The notes under the pieces are model-generated. The model saw only the letters and a program-made list of their open reading frames with translations. It made no database searches and was not told the origin of the DNA. From NCBI GenBank assembly GCA_001550305.1, contig LRTP01000221.1:1-53692 (forward strand): a stretch of 53,692 nucleotides of DNA, written 5' to 3'. The first letter of the stretch is position 1; each line of letters begins with the position of its first letter. Made by a program: the position numbers and the translations under genes. This document shows positions 45,326 through 53,692 of the stretch, piece by piece. The DNA comes from Streptomyces diastatochromogenes (lineage in GTDB: Bacteria > Actinomycetota > Actinomycetes > Streptomycetales > Streptomycetaceae).

Positions 45326-45763
45326 ATGGCCCACGCAAGGCCCGAGCAGTTACCGCGAGGCCATCGGACCCTTCCGCACACCGGTGATCTGAGTGTCGAG
45401 TCGTGGGCGCCGACACGCGAGGAGTGCATCGCCGAGGCGGTGCGGGGCATGGTCGGCAGTTTCGCCGAACTCCCATCGGGAGTCTCCGGCGTCGCTCGGG
45501 ACTGCGTGGTGTCCGCCGAGGACGACGGCCGGCTCCTGGTCGCCGTACTGGAGGAGGTCATCTACCGCATGGACGCGGCGGACGAACTCCCTGCGGACGT
45601 CTCGGTGATGCCGGAGGCCCGCGGGGTGCGCGTGCGATTCACGATGGCCGACAGTGCGACGGCAACACAGACCGGAGCCGTGCCCAAGGCCGTCGCGCTG
45701 CACGGGCTGCAACTGGCCCAGGACGCGCACGGGTGGGCCTGCCGGGTGACGCTGGACGTGTGA
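45326..45763 (+). CDS. Archease (RtcB activator)
   Basis: Protein of 145 residues. [20 protein letters not shown] carries the conserved His-Thr-x-Asp start of archease, and the end [20 protein letters not shown] and WACRVTLDV fits the family's metal-binding C-terminus (typical archease ends K-A-x-T-Y/H). It should promote guanylation and turnover of the RtcB ligase encoded next. Its stop lies 53 bases before the RtcB start used here, so the two form an operon. ATG 45326 has a weak AGGACGACC box. Confidence 0.85.
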   Translation: MAHARPEQLPRGHRTLPHTGDLSVESWAPTREECIAEAVRGMVGSFAELPSGVSGVARDCVVSAEDDGRLLVAVLEEVIYRMDAADELPADVSVMPEARGVRVRFTMADSATATQTGAVPKAVALHGLQLAQDAHGWACRVTLDV

Positions 45764-45816
45764 CGCCTGTCGCGACGGTCCCCGCCGGAACGGCACACCA
45801 GGGAGGCCGAATCGAC

Positions 45817-47241
45817 ATGGACATCCGGCTGGTGGCGGACGGACCCTGGCGGTTCCGCATCGAACAGAGCGGCGCCATGCGCGTACCCGGGGTCGTCCTC
45901 GCCCCACGGGAGCTGCTGCCGGACGAGCCCGGCGACCAGGCCCTGCAGCAGGTGGCCAACGTGGCCACGCTGCCGGGCATCGTCCGCGCCTCGTACGCCA
46001 TGCCCGACATCCACTGGGGCTACGGCTTCCCGATCGGCGGCGTGGCCGCCACCGACGTCGCCTGCGGCGGAGTCGTCTCACCGGGTGGGGTGGGCTTTGA
46101 CATCTCCTGCGGGGTGCGCCTGCTCACCGCACACGTCGACCGCGCCACCCTGCTGCCGAAGCTGCCCATGCTGATGGACCAGCTGGACCGGCTCATCCCG
46201 CGCGGGCTCGGGCGCGGCGGCCTATGGCATCTGGCGGGCCGCGCACAGCTGCACGAGATCCTGCTCGGCGGCGCCCGGTACGCCGTCGAGCAGGGCCACG
46301 GGGTGCAGCGTGACCTGGAGCGGTGCGAGGACGGCGGAGCCGTCGGCGACGCCGATGCCACCCAGGTCGGCGAACGCGCGCTGGAACGCGGCGCCGGGCA
46401 GGTCGGCAGCCTGGGCTCGGCCAACCACTTCCTGGAGATCCAGGCGGTCGACGCGGTCTACGAGGAGACGTGCGCGCGGGCGTTCGGGCTGCGCCCCGGC
46501 CTGGTGTGCGTCATGATCCACTGCGGCTCGCGCGGCCTGGGCCACCAGATCTGCGCCGACCACGTGCGGGCCATGGGAGCCGTGATGCGGCGCTACGGAA
46601 TCGATGTACCGGACCCGCAACTCGCCTGCGCGCCCGTCGACTCGCCGGAGGGTCGCGTCTACCTGGGCGCGATGGCCGCGGCCGCGAACTACGCACGGGC
46701 CAACCGCCAGCTGCTGGCCGACGCAGCCCGCCGGGTATTCCTGCAGGTGGTCGGCTCGGGCCTGGATCTGCTCTACGACGTCTCCCACAACCTGGCCAAG
46801 CTGGAAACCCACCCCCATGACAGCGCCCGGGCTCTGCTGTGTGTCCACCGGAAGGGCGCCACCCGGGCCCTGCCGCCGGGCCACGCCGACCTGCCGGACG
46901 CTCTGCGCCGCTTCGGCCAGCCGGTGTTCGTGCCCGGCACGATGGGCACCGCCTCGTACGTCATGACCGGCAGCACCGGCAACCGCGCGTTCGACTCCTG
47001 CTGCCATGGCGCGGGCCGCGTCTGGAGCCGGCACCGCGCTCACCGTGAGGTGTCCGTCCGGCAGTTGCATCACGAGCTGGCCGGTGCCGGGGTCTCGGTG
47101 TGCCCCGCCTCCTGGCGCAGCGTGATCGAGGAAGCACCCGAGGCGTACAAGGACGTCGACGCCGTCGTCCGGGCCAGCGAACACAACGACCTGGGCCGCC
47201 TTGTCGCCCGCCTGGTGCCACTGGGCGTCCTCAAGGGCTAG
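45817..47241 (+). CDS. rtcB: RNA-splicing ligase RtcB
   Basis: Joins RNA 2',3'-cyclic phosphate or 3'-phosphate ends to 5'-OH ends through a GMP-enzyme intermediate; it needs Mn2+ and GTP. It has 474 residues, the full length. Landmarks are [34 protein letters not shown] (metal Asp/Cys), [46 protein letters not shown] (H344 is the guanylation nucleophile), [15 protein letters not shown] and [13 protein letters not shown] 45817 follows GGGAGG; a GTG at 45760 overlapping the archease stop is an alternative. No rtcA or rtcR is near. It may repair tRNA or rRNA cut by stress RNases. Confidence 0.95.
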   Translation: MDIRLVADGPWRFRIEQSGAMRVPGVVLAPRELLPDEPGDQALQQVANVATLPGIVRASYAMPDIHWGYGFPIGGVAATDVACGGVVSPGGVGFDISCGVRLLTAHVDRATLLPKLPMLMDQLDRLIPRGLGRGGLWHLAGRAQLHEILLGGARYAVEQGHGVQRDLERCEDGGAVGDADATQVGERALERGAGQVGSLGSANHFLEIQAVDAVYEETCARAFGLRPGLVCVMIHCGSRGLGHQICADHVRAMGAVMRRYGIDVPDPQLACAPVDSPEGRVYLGAMAAAANYARANRQLLADAARRVFLQVVGSGLDLLYDVSHNLAKLETHPHDSARALLCVHRKGATRALPPGHADLPDALRRFGQPVFVPGTMGTASYVMTGSTGNRAFDSCCHGAGRVWSRHRAHREVSVRQLHHELAGAGVSVCPASWRSVIEEAPEAYKDVDAVVRASEHNDLGRLVARLVPLGVLKG

Positions 47242-47634
47242 AAAACGGACTGGACCGCCCTGAACCGACCCCGCCAGCGCATTCGGGCGGCATCAGTAAC
47301 GTGGCCAGGGGCTCGCTGTTGTGCATGCGGTCGGCTGGGATGGTCGACGTCCTGGCCGGACGGGTCGAGGACGAAATCGTCCGGCGCCCAGTCGCAGCGA
47401 CGTGGGGCCGACAATGCCGCGGCATGGGACCGGCTCGCTTCTCGCGGGTCCCTCTGAGGGGTGGCAGGGCCCGTTCGCGGTGAACCTGCTGCCCCAGGTG
47501 GCTGATCTTTCGGTTTTTCAGCTAACAGCCGGGCTGGCTGAGGCAAACCTTCACCATCGCTCAACAAGAAGGGGACGCGTAGGTTAGGCGGGTTTAGGGA
47601 CCGTAGAACCGGAGAAGCGCGAGCCCGGCTCTAC

Positions 47635-47925
47635 GTGGACCTGATCACCGAGAAGGGCGCCGCGTGCGAGGCCGTGTGCGCCATCAGCGGAACGGTATTC
47701 AGAGCATTGAATTTGGCAGCAGCCTGCGGCCGAAGGGTCAACCCGGGTGCCGGGTACGCCCCTGAGCCGATCCTGACGCCACTCTTTACAGCTCGGCTTT
47801 TACAGCCGAGCCCGCCAAATCTGTCCGCTGCGCCGACACCCTCCATCGCCGGCCTCGCCGAGTTGTTCTCCGTCAGCCGGGCCACGGCGTACCGTGTCCT
47901 CGAACGCGCCCGTCCCACTACCTGA
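47635..47925 (+). pseudogene. Possible serine-recombinase C-terminal HTH remnant
   Basis: The frame ends SIAGLAELFSVSRATAYRVL followed by ERARPTT, which matches the C-terminal helix-turn-helix of Hin/resolvase-type recombinases. The upstream part (AVCAISGTVFRALNLAAACG) has no recognisable catalytic domain. Probably a scar of a mobile element. Confidence 0.45.
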
Positions 47926-47929
47926 ATCC

Positions 47930-48100
47930 GGCAGGTGCCATTTACGGCTGGTTCCCGGGCCTCCACCTGAGGTCTGCCCGAGATCGCGAACCGGATGATC
48001 TCGATGATGGTGTCGAGGTCGTCCACGGTCCGGGCCTGCTGCTCGGCCACCTCGGGGTCCGGCGCATCGCCGGGCCCCGAGCAGGCCCAATCCTCTGGCG
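47930..48100 (-). pseudogene. DevS-like kinase H-box remnant
   Basis: DPEVAEQQARTVDDLDTIIE then IIRFAISGRPQVEARE matches the second helix of the DevS-type dimerisation domain, closely related to [20 protein letters not shown] in the truncated kinase at 26.6 kb. No catalytic or GAF parts remain. Confidence 0.6.
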
Positions 48101-48329
48101 GCCTCGGGATGTCCGCGCTGGTAGCAGGCTTGATCGCCCCGCCTGAGGCCAGATATCTCCGACCCTCATGCCCGCTCCTGACTGCCGGCCATCAGGTCGG
48201 GGCGAGCAGGAAGGACGCACACGACGCGGTCGCGGAGATCTTGGCATCTTGCCATGATGAGGTGGTAGGGAAAGTCTCGATATAAGTCGATTCTGGCAGC
48301 AGGGATGGGTCTCGGCTGAGAGGAACGGC

Positions 48330-49097
48330 ATGCTTGACAGAGTCCAGGACGTGCCCTCCGGGGTCGACGCCGTCAAGGCGATCGGCACAGTGTCGAAGGA
48401 CGACTACGAAGCGGTGATCGAGCCGCTCGTCGACGACGCACGCAGGGAAGGCCGCCGTATCCGGCTCCTGTGGGAGTGCGGCCCGGAATTCCGGTCGTTC
48501 ACGCCGGCGGCCGGGTGGGAGGACATCAGGGTCGGGATCGGCGCCATGCGCCTGTTCGAAGGATGCGCGGTCGTCAGCGACATCGGCTGGATCCGGCAGT
48601 CGACCCGGCTCGCGAGCTTCCTGATGCCCTGTCCGGTACACGTCTTCGGCGTCGAGGACCGCGAAGAGGCCCTGCGCTGGCTCGTCTCACTGCCCGAAGG
48701 GCCCGGCGCATCCCACCAGCTCCTGCCCGAGTCCAAGGTTCTCGTGGTCGAGGTCGAACAACCCTTGCGCGCACAGGACTTCGACGCGCTGGCACAGACA
48801 GCCGACAGCTGGCTCGAAACCCACGACGAACTGGCCGGTGTCGTGGTGCACGCTCGCGTCTTCCCGGGATGGGAGAACATCGGAAGCCTGCTCCGGCATG
48901 TGCGTTTCGTCCGGGATCACCATCGCAAGGTCAGGAGGATCGCGCTGGCGGCCGACAGCAAGCTCGCGGGCCTCGTGCCTCACCTTGCGAACCACTTCGT
49001 CCAAGCCGAAGTACGGCAGTTCGAATACGGAGAACTCGACGACGCTGTCGCCTGGGCCGCGAGCCCGCCCGACCGTAACCCTGCCGGTGCGGGTTGA
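48330..49097 (+). CDS. Tandem SpoIIAA-like (STAS-related) protein
   Basis: Protein of 255 residues with two SpoIIAA-like units: about 1-120 (MLDRVQDVPSGVDAVKAIGT, YEAVIEPLVDDARREGRRIR, FEGCAVVSDIGWIRQSTRLA, PCPVHVFGVEDREEALRWL) and about 130-250 (VLVVEVEQPLRAQDFDALAQ, LAGVVVHARVFPGWENIGSL, RRIALAADSKLAGLVPHLAN, FEYGELDDAVAWA). This fold is seen in lipid-binding or membrane-associated stress proteins as well as anti-anti-sigma factors. The classic phospho-Ser motif of SpoIIAA is not evident, so partner switching is uncertain. The ATG has AGAGGAACGGC upstream. Confidence 0.82.
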   Translation: MLDRVQDVPSGVDAVKAIGTVSKDDYEAVIEPLVDDARREGRRIRLLWECGPEFRSFTPAAGWEDIRVGIGAMRLFEGCAVVSDIGWIRQSTRLASFLMPCPVHVFGVEDREEALRWLVSLPEGPGASHQLLPESKVLVVEVEQPLRAQDFDALAQTADSWLETHDELAGVVVHARVFPGWENIGSLLRHVRFVRDHHRKVRRIALAADSKLAGLVPHLANHFVQAEVRQFEYGELDDAVAWAASPPDRNPAGAG

Positions 49098-49261
49098 GGT
49101 GGCAGCCCTCTCCGCCCCAGACGCTACGTCCAAGGGCCGCGCGTCGAGCCGTCAGGCATTCCGCATCCCGGCGTTCTTGAGCGGCAAGTCCGATGGTCAT
49201 GGTCACCCAACCGCAGATCCAGCGGCGGCGAACACCGACGTCCGTACATCCGGGAGAGGTA

Positions 49262-50104
49262 ATGACTGGTCCGATCGTGGTCGGAGTCGACGGCTCCGGG
49301 CGAAGTCTGCGAGCTCTGGTGTGGGCCGCCCATGAGGCGACTCTGCGCCAGTACCCCTTGCGCATCATCCACGTGCTGCCCCGGTTCCACCCCTACGCGA
49401 CCACCGAAGAGGGGCGCGCCCAGGAGGCGCGCAACTGGGACCAAGGCGTCGTGGACGAGGCCACCTCCCTCCTGCAGGAAGCCCATCCGGACCTGGAGGT
49501 GACATCCGCAATTCCCTCGGGCACCCCGGCAGCGGTACTGCTGGCCGAAGCCGAGCACGCCCACACGGTGGTACTCGGAGCAAAAGGCATGGGCGGCTTC
49601 GGGAGTCTGCTGCTCGGTTCGGTCGCCTTGCAGGTGGTCGGGCACTCGGCCTGCCCGGTGGTCATCGTCAACCACGTCACCACCGGTCATGGCCGCATCG
49701 TCGTCGGCGCCGACGGGTCGGCGCACTCCCGGGCCGCTCTGGCGTATGCCTTCGAGGAGGCGTCGCTGCGCGGCGCCCAGGTGCAGGCCGTGCACGCCTG
49801 GAGCCATCCAGGGCCCCACGCCTATGTCAGCTCGGCCCAGGACGCCATGGCCGAGGAGCAGCGGCAGGAGATGGAGGAGTGGCTGGCTCCGCTGCGCGAG
49901 GAGTATCCCGATGTCGAGGTGGTGGAACAGCTGCCCGACGAGTCACCGGTCATTGCGCTGGCCCGCGCCTCTGACCGGGCCGACCTCCTGGTCGTCGGCT
50001 CTCGTGGACTCGGCGGCTTCCACGGTCTGGCCCTCGGCTCCGTCAGCCACCACCTCCTGCAGTTCTCCCAGTGCCCCCTGGCAGTCATTCGCCCACGGGC
50101 CTGA
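49262..50104 (+). CDS. Universal stress protein, tandem UspA domains
   Basis: Protein of 280 residues with two complete Usp domains. Domain 1: PIVVGVDGSGRSLRALVWAA to VLGAKGMGGFGSLLLGSVAL and CPVVIVNH. Domain 2: RIVVGADGSAHSRAALAYAF to VVGSRGLGGFHGLALGSVSH and CPLAVIRPRA. Both ATP loops (G-x2-G-x9-GS) are intact, unlike the protein at 37.2 kb. ATG 49262 follows GGGAGAGG closely. It is a separate transcription unit in the stress island. Tandem Usp proteins of this form are typical members of DosR/DevR-type regulons. Confidence 0.94.
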   Translation: MTGPIVVGVDGSGRSLRALVWAAHEATLRQYPLRIIHVLPRFHPYATTEEGRAQEARNWDQGVVDEATSLLQEAHPDLEVTSAIPSGTPAAVLLAEAEHAHTVVLGAKGMGGFGSLLLGSVALQVVGHSACPVVIVNHVTTGHGRIVVGADGSAHSRAALAYAFEEASLRGAQVQAVHAWSHPGPHAYVSSAQDAMAEEQRQEMEEWLAPLREEYPDVEVVEQLPDESPVIALARASDRADLLVVGSRGLGGFHGLALGSVSHHLLQFSQCPLAVIRPRA

Positions 50105-50265
50105 GCATCGCTGACCACTGACCGCGTACGACGCCGCGCCCTCCCCGAGCGGCTGCGCCGGCGCCTTCAACACGCAGGCGTCGCCGCGCCAGCCGCCACC
50201 ATCACTGTATGAAATGACAGGTGCCGGTCGAGAGGCCGCAGGCGCGAGCGGGCAAGGAGAAGATC

Positions 50266-50685
50266 ATGCCCATTGACGGAGAGTGGTACAACGAGTTCGG
50301 TTCGCTCATGAGCCTCGAGTCGGACCCGGACGGTACCGTCACCGGAAGGTACGTCACCGCCGTAGGACACACGCCGGGGACGTACGTCCTCACTGGACGC
50401 CATGACGGGCCGACGAGCCCGGGAAACGGCATCGCTGTCGGTTGGACGGTCGCCTGGCGCAACGAGCATGGCAACGTGGGCTCCGTCACGAGTTGGAGCG
50501 GCCAGTTCTTTGCCGACCCAGACCGTATCTTCACCACCTGGCTGCTGAGCCGATCCGCCACGGCGGAGGCATGGGAGTCCACTGTGGTCGGGCAAGATGT
50601 GTTCACTCGGCAGAAGCCGACCGGTGAGGACGTCGAGCGCGCTCTTCACAGCGGCCGATCCGTCTCGCACCCGATGCCGACCTGA
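50266..50685 (+). CDS. Streptavidin-like biotin-binding protein without signal peptide
   Basis: Avidin-family beta-barrel of 139 residues. Nearly all streptavidin biotin contacts are kept: N9, S13, Y29, V33, W64, S73, T75, W92, the inter-subunit W103 and D111 match streptavidin N23, S27, Y43, V47, W79, S88, T90, W108, W120 and D128. Changes are F11 for L25 and T31 for S45. The protein starts MPIDGEWYNEFGS, directly at the first strand, with AAGGAG seven bases before the ATG, so it lacks the secretion signal of streptavidin and should be cytosolic. It may sequester biotin inside the cell or serve as a toxin; both ideas are inference. Confidence 0.9.
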   Translation: MPIDGEWYNEFGSLMSLESDPDGTVTGRYVTAVGHTPGTYVLTGRHDGPTSPGNGIAVGWTVAWRNEHGNVGSVTSWSGQFFADPDRIFTTWLLSRSATAEAWESTVVGQDVFTRQKPTGEDVERALHSGRSVSHPMPT

Positions 50686-51074
50686 AGGTCGACACCCGCG
50701 AGTGCGTCCGGCAGCCACGTCCGGACCGGTCACCGGGAACGTCGGGAGTGGTACAGAGGATCGGCCGACAGAATCGCGACTCGTCGAGTCCGCAGGCACC
50801 GCGAGCGGATCCCTTGTCACGGTGTCACGCACAGGGAGACCGGCGAGCAACACCTCTCGCCGTGGTGACCCCGGAGATCGCCCGCGGCTGACGAGGTTGT
50901 TGTCCGGCTCGGAAGCAGCGAAGGAGCGTCCGGGAAATACCGGCGGCCCTGGGCTGGGTAGTCTGCCGAGGGCCCGGCGTCCGGCTCTCAGTGAGCACGG
51001 TGTCTCCTCCCCGGGTCCCACCATCGCCCAGACCGACATGCTGAACAGCGTTCTCGTTACCGGACTGCGGACCA
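50686..51074. other. Intergenic with a CBS-protease remnant
   Basis: No intact gene. The minus strand carries the remnant of a second M50-CBS protease, listed separately; nothing else was recognised. Confidence 0.5.
50705..50870 (-). pseudogene. CBS-domain remnant of a second M50 protease
   Basis: REVLLAGLPVRDTVTRDPLA then VPADSTSRDSV and, further on, SVPLPTFPVTGPDVAAG align with RGVLAGVPVRDAMTRDPLTV and the HSAFPVSGVDGAPVG of the intact protease at 31.4-32.6 kb. Several residues between the blocks are lost. The membrane protease domain is absent. Confidence 0.6.
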
Positions 51075-53692
51075 CTACCTTGCCGGCACAGCCCGTCGGC
51101 GCCGCAGCAGCCAGCGCCGTAGTTCGTCGGCGCCCCAGACGATGAACGGGAAGGGGACGACGAAGGCGAGCATGCGCGGGGTGAGGGCGGCGGTGCCCAG
51201 CAGGTCCTGGAAGGGCGGGGTGTAGATGAAGACGGCGGCGAGGGCGAGTTCGAAGGCGATGCCCCACAGCAGCAGAGGGTTGGTGAACACGCCGATGGAG
51301 CGCAGCGAGGCGCGGTCGGTGCGGGCGGCGAACGCGGTGCCGATCTGGCCGGCGATCATCCCGAGGAAGGTCATGGTGGTCGCCTGCTGGTAGGCGTGGT
51401 GCAGCGACGTACCGGGGCCGGTGGGGGCGCCGGGGTGCCAGTCGGCGTGCCAGAGCACGGCGAAGAAGCCGGTCAGCTGGAGGGCGGCGCAGATGACGCC
51501 GAGGAAGAGCCAGGCGCGCACCAGCATGGATCCGCGGATGACGCCTTCGGAGCGAGGGCGAGGAGGGCGGTCCATCAGTCCGGGTTCGGCCTTCTCCCGG
51601 CCCAGGGCGAGGGCGGGGAGGGTCTCGGTGCCGACGTCGAAGGCCAGCAGTTGCAGCACGGTCAGCGGCAGCGGTACGGCGCCGCCGGCCAGGGCGTAGA
51701 CCAGGAACGGGGCGACCTCCGGGGTGGTGTGGGCGAAGATGTAGCAGACGAACTTGCGGATGTTGTCGTAGACGCGGCGGCCGGCGTGTACCGCGGCGAC
51801 GATGGTGGCGAAGTTGTCGTCGGTGAGCACCATGGTGGCCGCCTCGCGCGCCACGTCGGTGCCGGAGCGGCCCATGGCCACCCCGATGTCGGCCCGGCGC
51901 AGGGCGGGTGCGTCGTTGACGCCGTCGCCGGTCATCGCCACGACGTGGCCTTCGGCGCGCAGCGCGTCGGCGATCCGCAGCTTGGCCTCCGGGGAGGTGC
52001 GGGCGAAGATCAGCTCCTGGTGGTGGCGCAGCAGCCGGTCGAGTTCGTGTTCGGGCATACGGTCGAGTACGTCGCCGGTGACCACCTTCGGTTCCGGGCC
52101 GCCGATGCCGACCTGGCCGGCGATAGCGGTCGCGGTCAGGGCGTGGTCGCCGGTGACCACGATGATCCGGATTCCGGCACTGTGGCAGTGGGCGACGGCG
52201 CCGGCCACCTCCGGGCGGGGCGGATCGGCCATCGCCATCAGCCCCAGGAAGACCAGCCGGGCCTCGGCCTCCTCGCGGCTCTCCGGCAGTCTGGCCTCGG
52301 CGGCCAGTTGCCGCTCTGCCGCAGCCAGGACACGCAGCCCCTGACGGGCGAACGTGTCTACCTGAGCGGCGATCGTACGGCGTCGTTCCTCGGTGAGCGG
52401 GCCGACCGTGCCGTCGGCTTGTCTGATGGTGGTGCACAACGGCAGGAGCGCCTCGGGGGCTCCCTTGACGTCGATCCAGAATCCTTCGTCGTCGCGCTGG
52501 TCGACCGTTGACATCAGTTTGCGTACTGGGTCGAAGTGGAACTGGCGGCGGCGTCCGGCATCCCGCTCGGCGGTGCCGACACCGCACCCCAGATGCCCGG
52601 CCGCTGCCAGCAGCGCCAGTTCCGTGGGATCACCCACGGGTCCGCCGGGGGCGTCCAGCTGTGCGTTGTTGCACCATGACACCACCGCCGCGAGAGAGCG
52701 CAACGCCTCGTCGGCGGGCTGTCCCCCGGTGGCAGCGATGTCGGCGAGGTCCCGCTGCCCCGCCGCGGTCCACACGGCGGTGACCTGCATACGGTTCTCG
52801 GTGAGGGTGCCGGTCTTGTCGGTGCAGATCACGTCCGTGGAACCGAGCGTCTCCACCGCGCTGAGGCGTTTGACGACCGCCCCTCGCCGCACCAGCTCCC
52901 GCACACCCAGCGCCAGGGCCAGTGTGATCACCGGCAGCAGTCCCTCGGGCACGTTGCCGACCAGCAGGCCGACGGCGAAGACGACCGCGTCGTGGAAGGG
53001 CAGCTTTGCCGCGAACATGGCCAGGGGCAGGAACGCCGCCCCCATGATCACCGCGATCACCGCGATGAGCCATGCCACTCGCCGGACCTGCGCCTCCAGC
53101 GGGCTGATCTCCCGTTCCACCCGTTCGGAGAGGGCGGCGATACGCCCGAGTTCGGTGTGCATGCCGGTCGCGAAGACCACTGCTCTGGCCTCGCCCTCGG
53201 TGCATGTGGTGCCGCTGAACACCAGGTCGCGCGCCGACAGCAGCGGGACATGGACATCGACCCGGTCAGCCGCACGGTAGGCGGGCATCGCCTCACCGGT
53301 CAGCGGCGAAAGATCGACCTCGATTCCGCCCTCGATCAGCCGTGCGTCGGCCGAGATGCGGTCCCCCTCCTCGATCACCAGCACGTCGCCGGGCACCAGG
53401 CTGACCGCCTCGACCTGCTGGACGTGCCCGTCCCGCACCACGGTCGCGTGCGCCGGCAGGTAGGCGGCGAGCGTCTCCACGGCCCGTTCGGCCTGCATCT
53501 CCTGCACGAACGCGAACGCCGCGTTCACCACGATCACCACCACGATGGCCACCGCCACCGCCGCGATCCCCGCCCACCACGCCAGCAGCGCGGCCGCCCA
53601 CAACAGGAGCGCCAGCGGGTGGGTCACCTGCCGGACCAACTCGCCCGGCCAGCGCCTGCCGCCGCGCCGGCGCAGCTCGTTGGGCCCGTAGC
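51075..53692 (-). CDS. Cation-transporting P-type ATPase, 5' end cut by window edge
   Basis: ATP-driven membrane pump; about 872 residues visible, with the start beyond the right edge ([10 protein letters not shown] at the edge belongs to the cation-ATPase N-terminal domain). Landmarks are [13 protein letters not shown] in the actuator, helix M4 [20 protein letters not shown], phosphorylation site [38 protein letters not shown] and the hinge [20 protein letters not shown]. It ends with about six C-terminal helices and [14 protein letters not shown] in M4 is the P2-type pattern (Ca2+ or Na+/K+-like); the ion cannot be fixed. It is not the source of the ATPase tail at 22 kb, whose ending differs. 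Confidence 0.93.
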   Translation of the reverse strand, partial: YGPNELRRRGGRRWPGELVRQVTHPLALLLWAAALLAWWAGIAAVAVAIVVVIVVNAAFAFVQEMQAERAVETLAAYLPAHATVVRDGHVQQVEAVSLVPGDVLVIEEGDRISADARLIEGGIEVDLSPLTGEAMPAYRAADRVDVHVPLLSARDLVFSGTTCTEGEARAVVFATGMHTELGRIAALSERVEREISPLEAQVRRVAWLIAVIAVIMGAAFLPLAMFAAKLPFHDAVVFAVGLLVGNVPEGLLPVITLALALGVRELVRRGAVVKRLSAVETLGSTDVICTDKTGTLTENRMQVTAVWTAAGQRDLADIAATGGQPADEALRSLAAVVSWCNNAQLDAPGGPVGDPTELALLAAAGHLGCGVGTAERDAGRRRQFHFDPVRKLMSTVDQRDDEGFWIDVKGAPEALLPLCTTIRQADGTVGPLTEERRRTIAAQVDTFARQGLRVLAAAERQLAAEARLPESREEAEARLVFLGLMAMADPPRPEVAGAVAHCHSAGIRIIVVTGDHALTATAIAGQVGIGGPEPKVVTGDVLDRMPEHELDRLLRHHQELIFARTSPEAKLRIADALRAEGHVVAMTGDGVNDAPALRRADIGVAMGRSGTDVAREAATMVLTDDNFATIVAAVHAGRRVYDNIRKFVCYIFAHTTPEVAPFLVYALAGGAVPLPLTVLQLLAFDVGTETLPALALGREKAEPGLMDRPPRPRSEGVIRGSMLVRAWLFLGVICAALQLTGFFAVLWHADWHPGAPTGPGTSLHHAYQQATTMTFLGMIAGQIGTAFAARTDRASLRSIGVFTNPLLLWGIAFELALAAVFIYTPPFQDLLGTAALTPRMLAFVVPFPFIVWGADELRRWLLRRRRAVPAR

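Larger units (their letters stand above)
47242..48329. other. Gene-free kilobase with two remnants
   Basis: No intact gene. Recognisable pieces are a resolvase-type HTH tail and a DevS-like H-box piece, listed separately. The left 350 bases show nothing. Lower-GC patches at 47680-47800 and near 48240-48290 may hold the promoter of the SpoIIAA-like gene. Confidence 0.45.

Noticed and set aside
23189..53692. Classical DosR/DevR box (GGGACTTNNGNCCC-like) upstream of the stress genes
   Set aside because: I looked at the leaders of the Usp, Hsp20, baeRF2 and kinase genes and saw only loose partial matches with wrong spacing, for example near 22540 and 33375.

Overview
The window looks like chromosomal DNA of a Streptomyces or a close actinomycete relative. 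GC content is very high with strong third-position GC bias, GTG starts are common, and many families are typically streptomycete: class II lanthipeptide genes, DUF6083-type proteins, DevS/DosS-like GAF kinases, Rv2629-like baeRF2, a streptavidin homologue. No rRNA, tRNA or CRISPR array was recognised. Everything here comes from reading translations and motifs by eye; no database search was run.

Layout. (1) 1-2.3 kb: the left edge cuts a class II lanthipeptide synthetase (LanM) preceded by a small Cys-rich precursor gene. (2) 2.7-9.8 kb: a LacI-controlled sugar or cyclitol cluster, with a binding lipoprotein, a LacI regulator, two TIM-barrel isomerase/dehydratase genes, an MFS sugar porter and an inositol-2-dehydrogenase-like enzyme. 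It has a duplicated promoter-operator and ends in a strong hairpin. (3) 10.3-14.2 kb: a two-gene conflict-type operon. A small two-helix membrane protein is translationally coupled to a 1144-residue TPR protein with a C-terminal PIN nuclease, and both proteins share a short Gly-rich motif. This is the most interesting locus. (4) 14.2-18.8 kb: a compact SF1 helicase, a 167-residue unknown, a DUF6083-like protein and an XRE regulator on the minus strand, divergent from a zinc-finger-like protein. Three operator dyads lie near the regulator. (5) 19-23 kb: a gene graveyard with a Y-family polymerase tail, an H+-pyrophosphatase with several frameshifts, a P-type ATPase tail and a GNAT fragment.

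(6) 23-53.7 kb: a stress or dormancy-like island resembling the DevR/OsdR-type regulons of actinobacteria. It holds a patatin, two Hsp20 proteins, three universal stress proteins (five domains), a DevS-like kinase lacking its ATPase domain, a CapA-like protein, a PRPP synthetase paralogue, an M50-CBS protease, a cold-shock protein, a GAF-SpoIIE phosphatase, baeRF2, GrpB, PolX, protein-isoaspartate methyltransferase, archease-RtcB, a SpoIIAA-like protein, an intracellular-looking avidin and a P-type ATPase cut by the right edge. Broken genes (PPOX, PP2C, a second DevS, a second CBS protease) and one IS element are scattered through it, so the island is undergoing turnover. The intact genes suggest protection and repair of protein, RNA and membrane during energy or oxygen stress; that reading is inferred from gene content.
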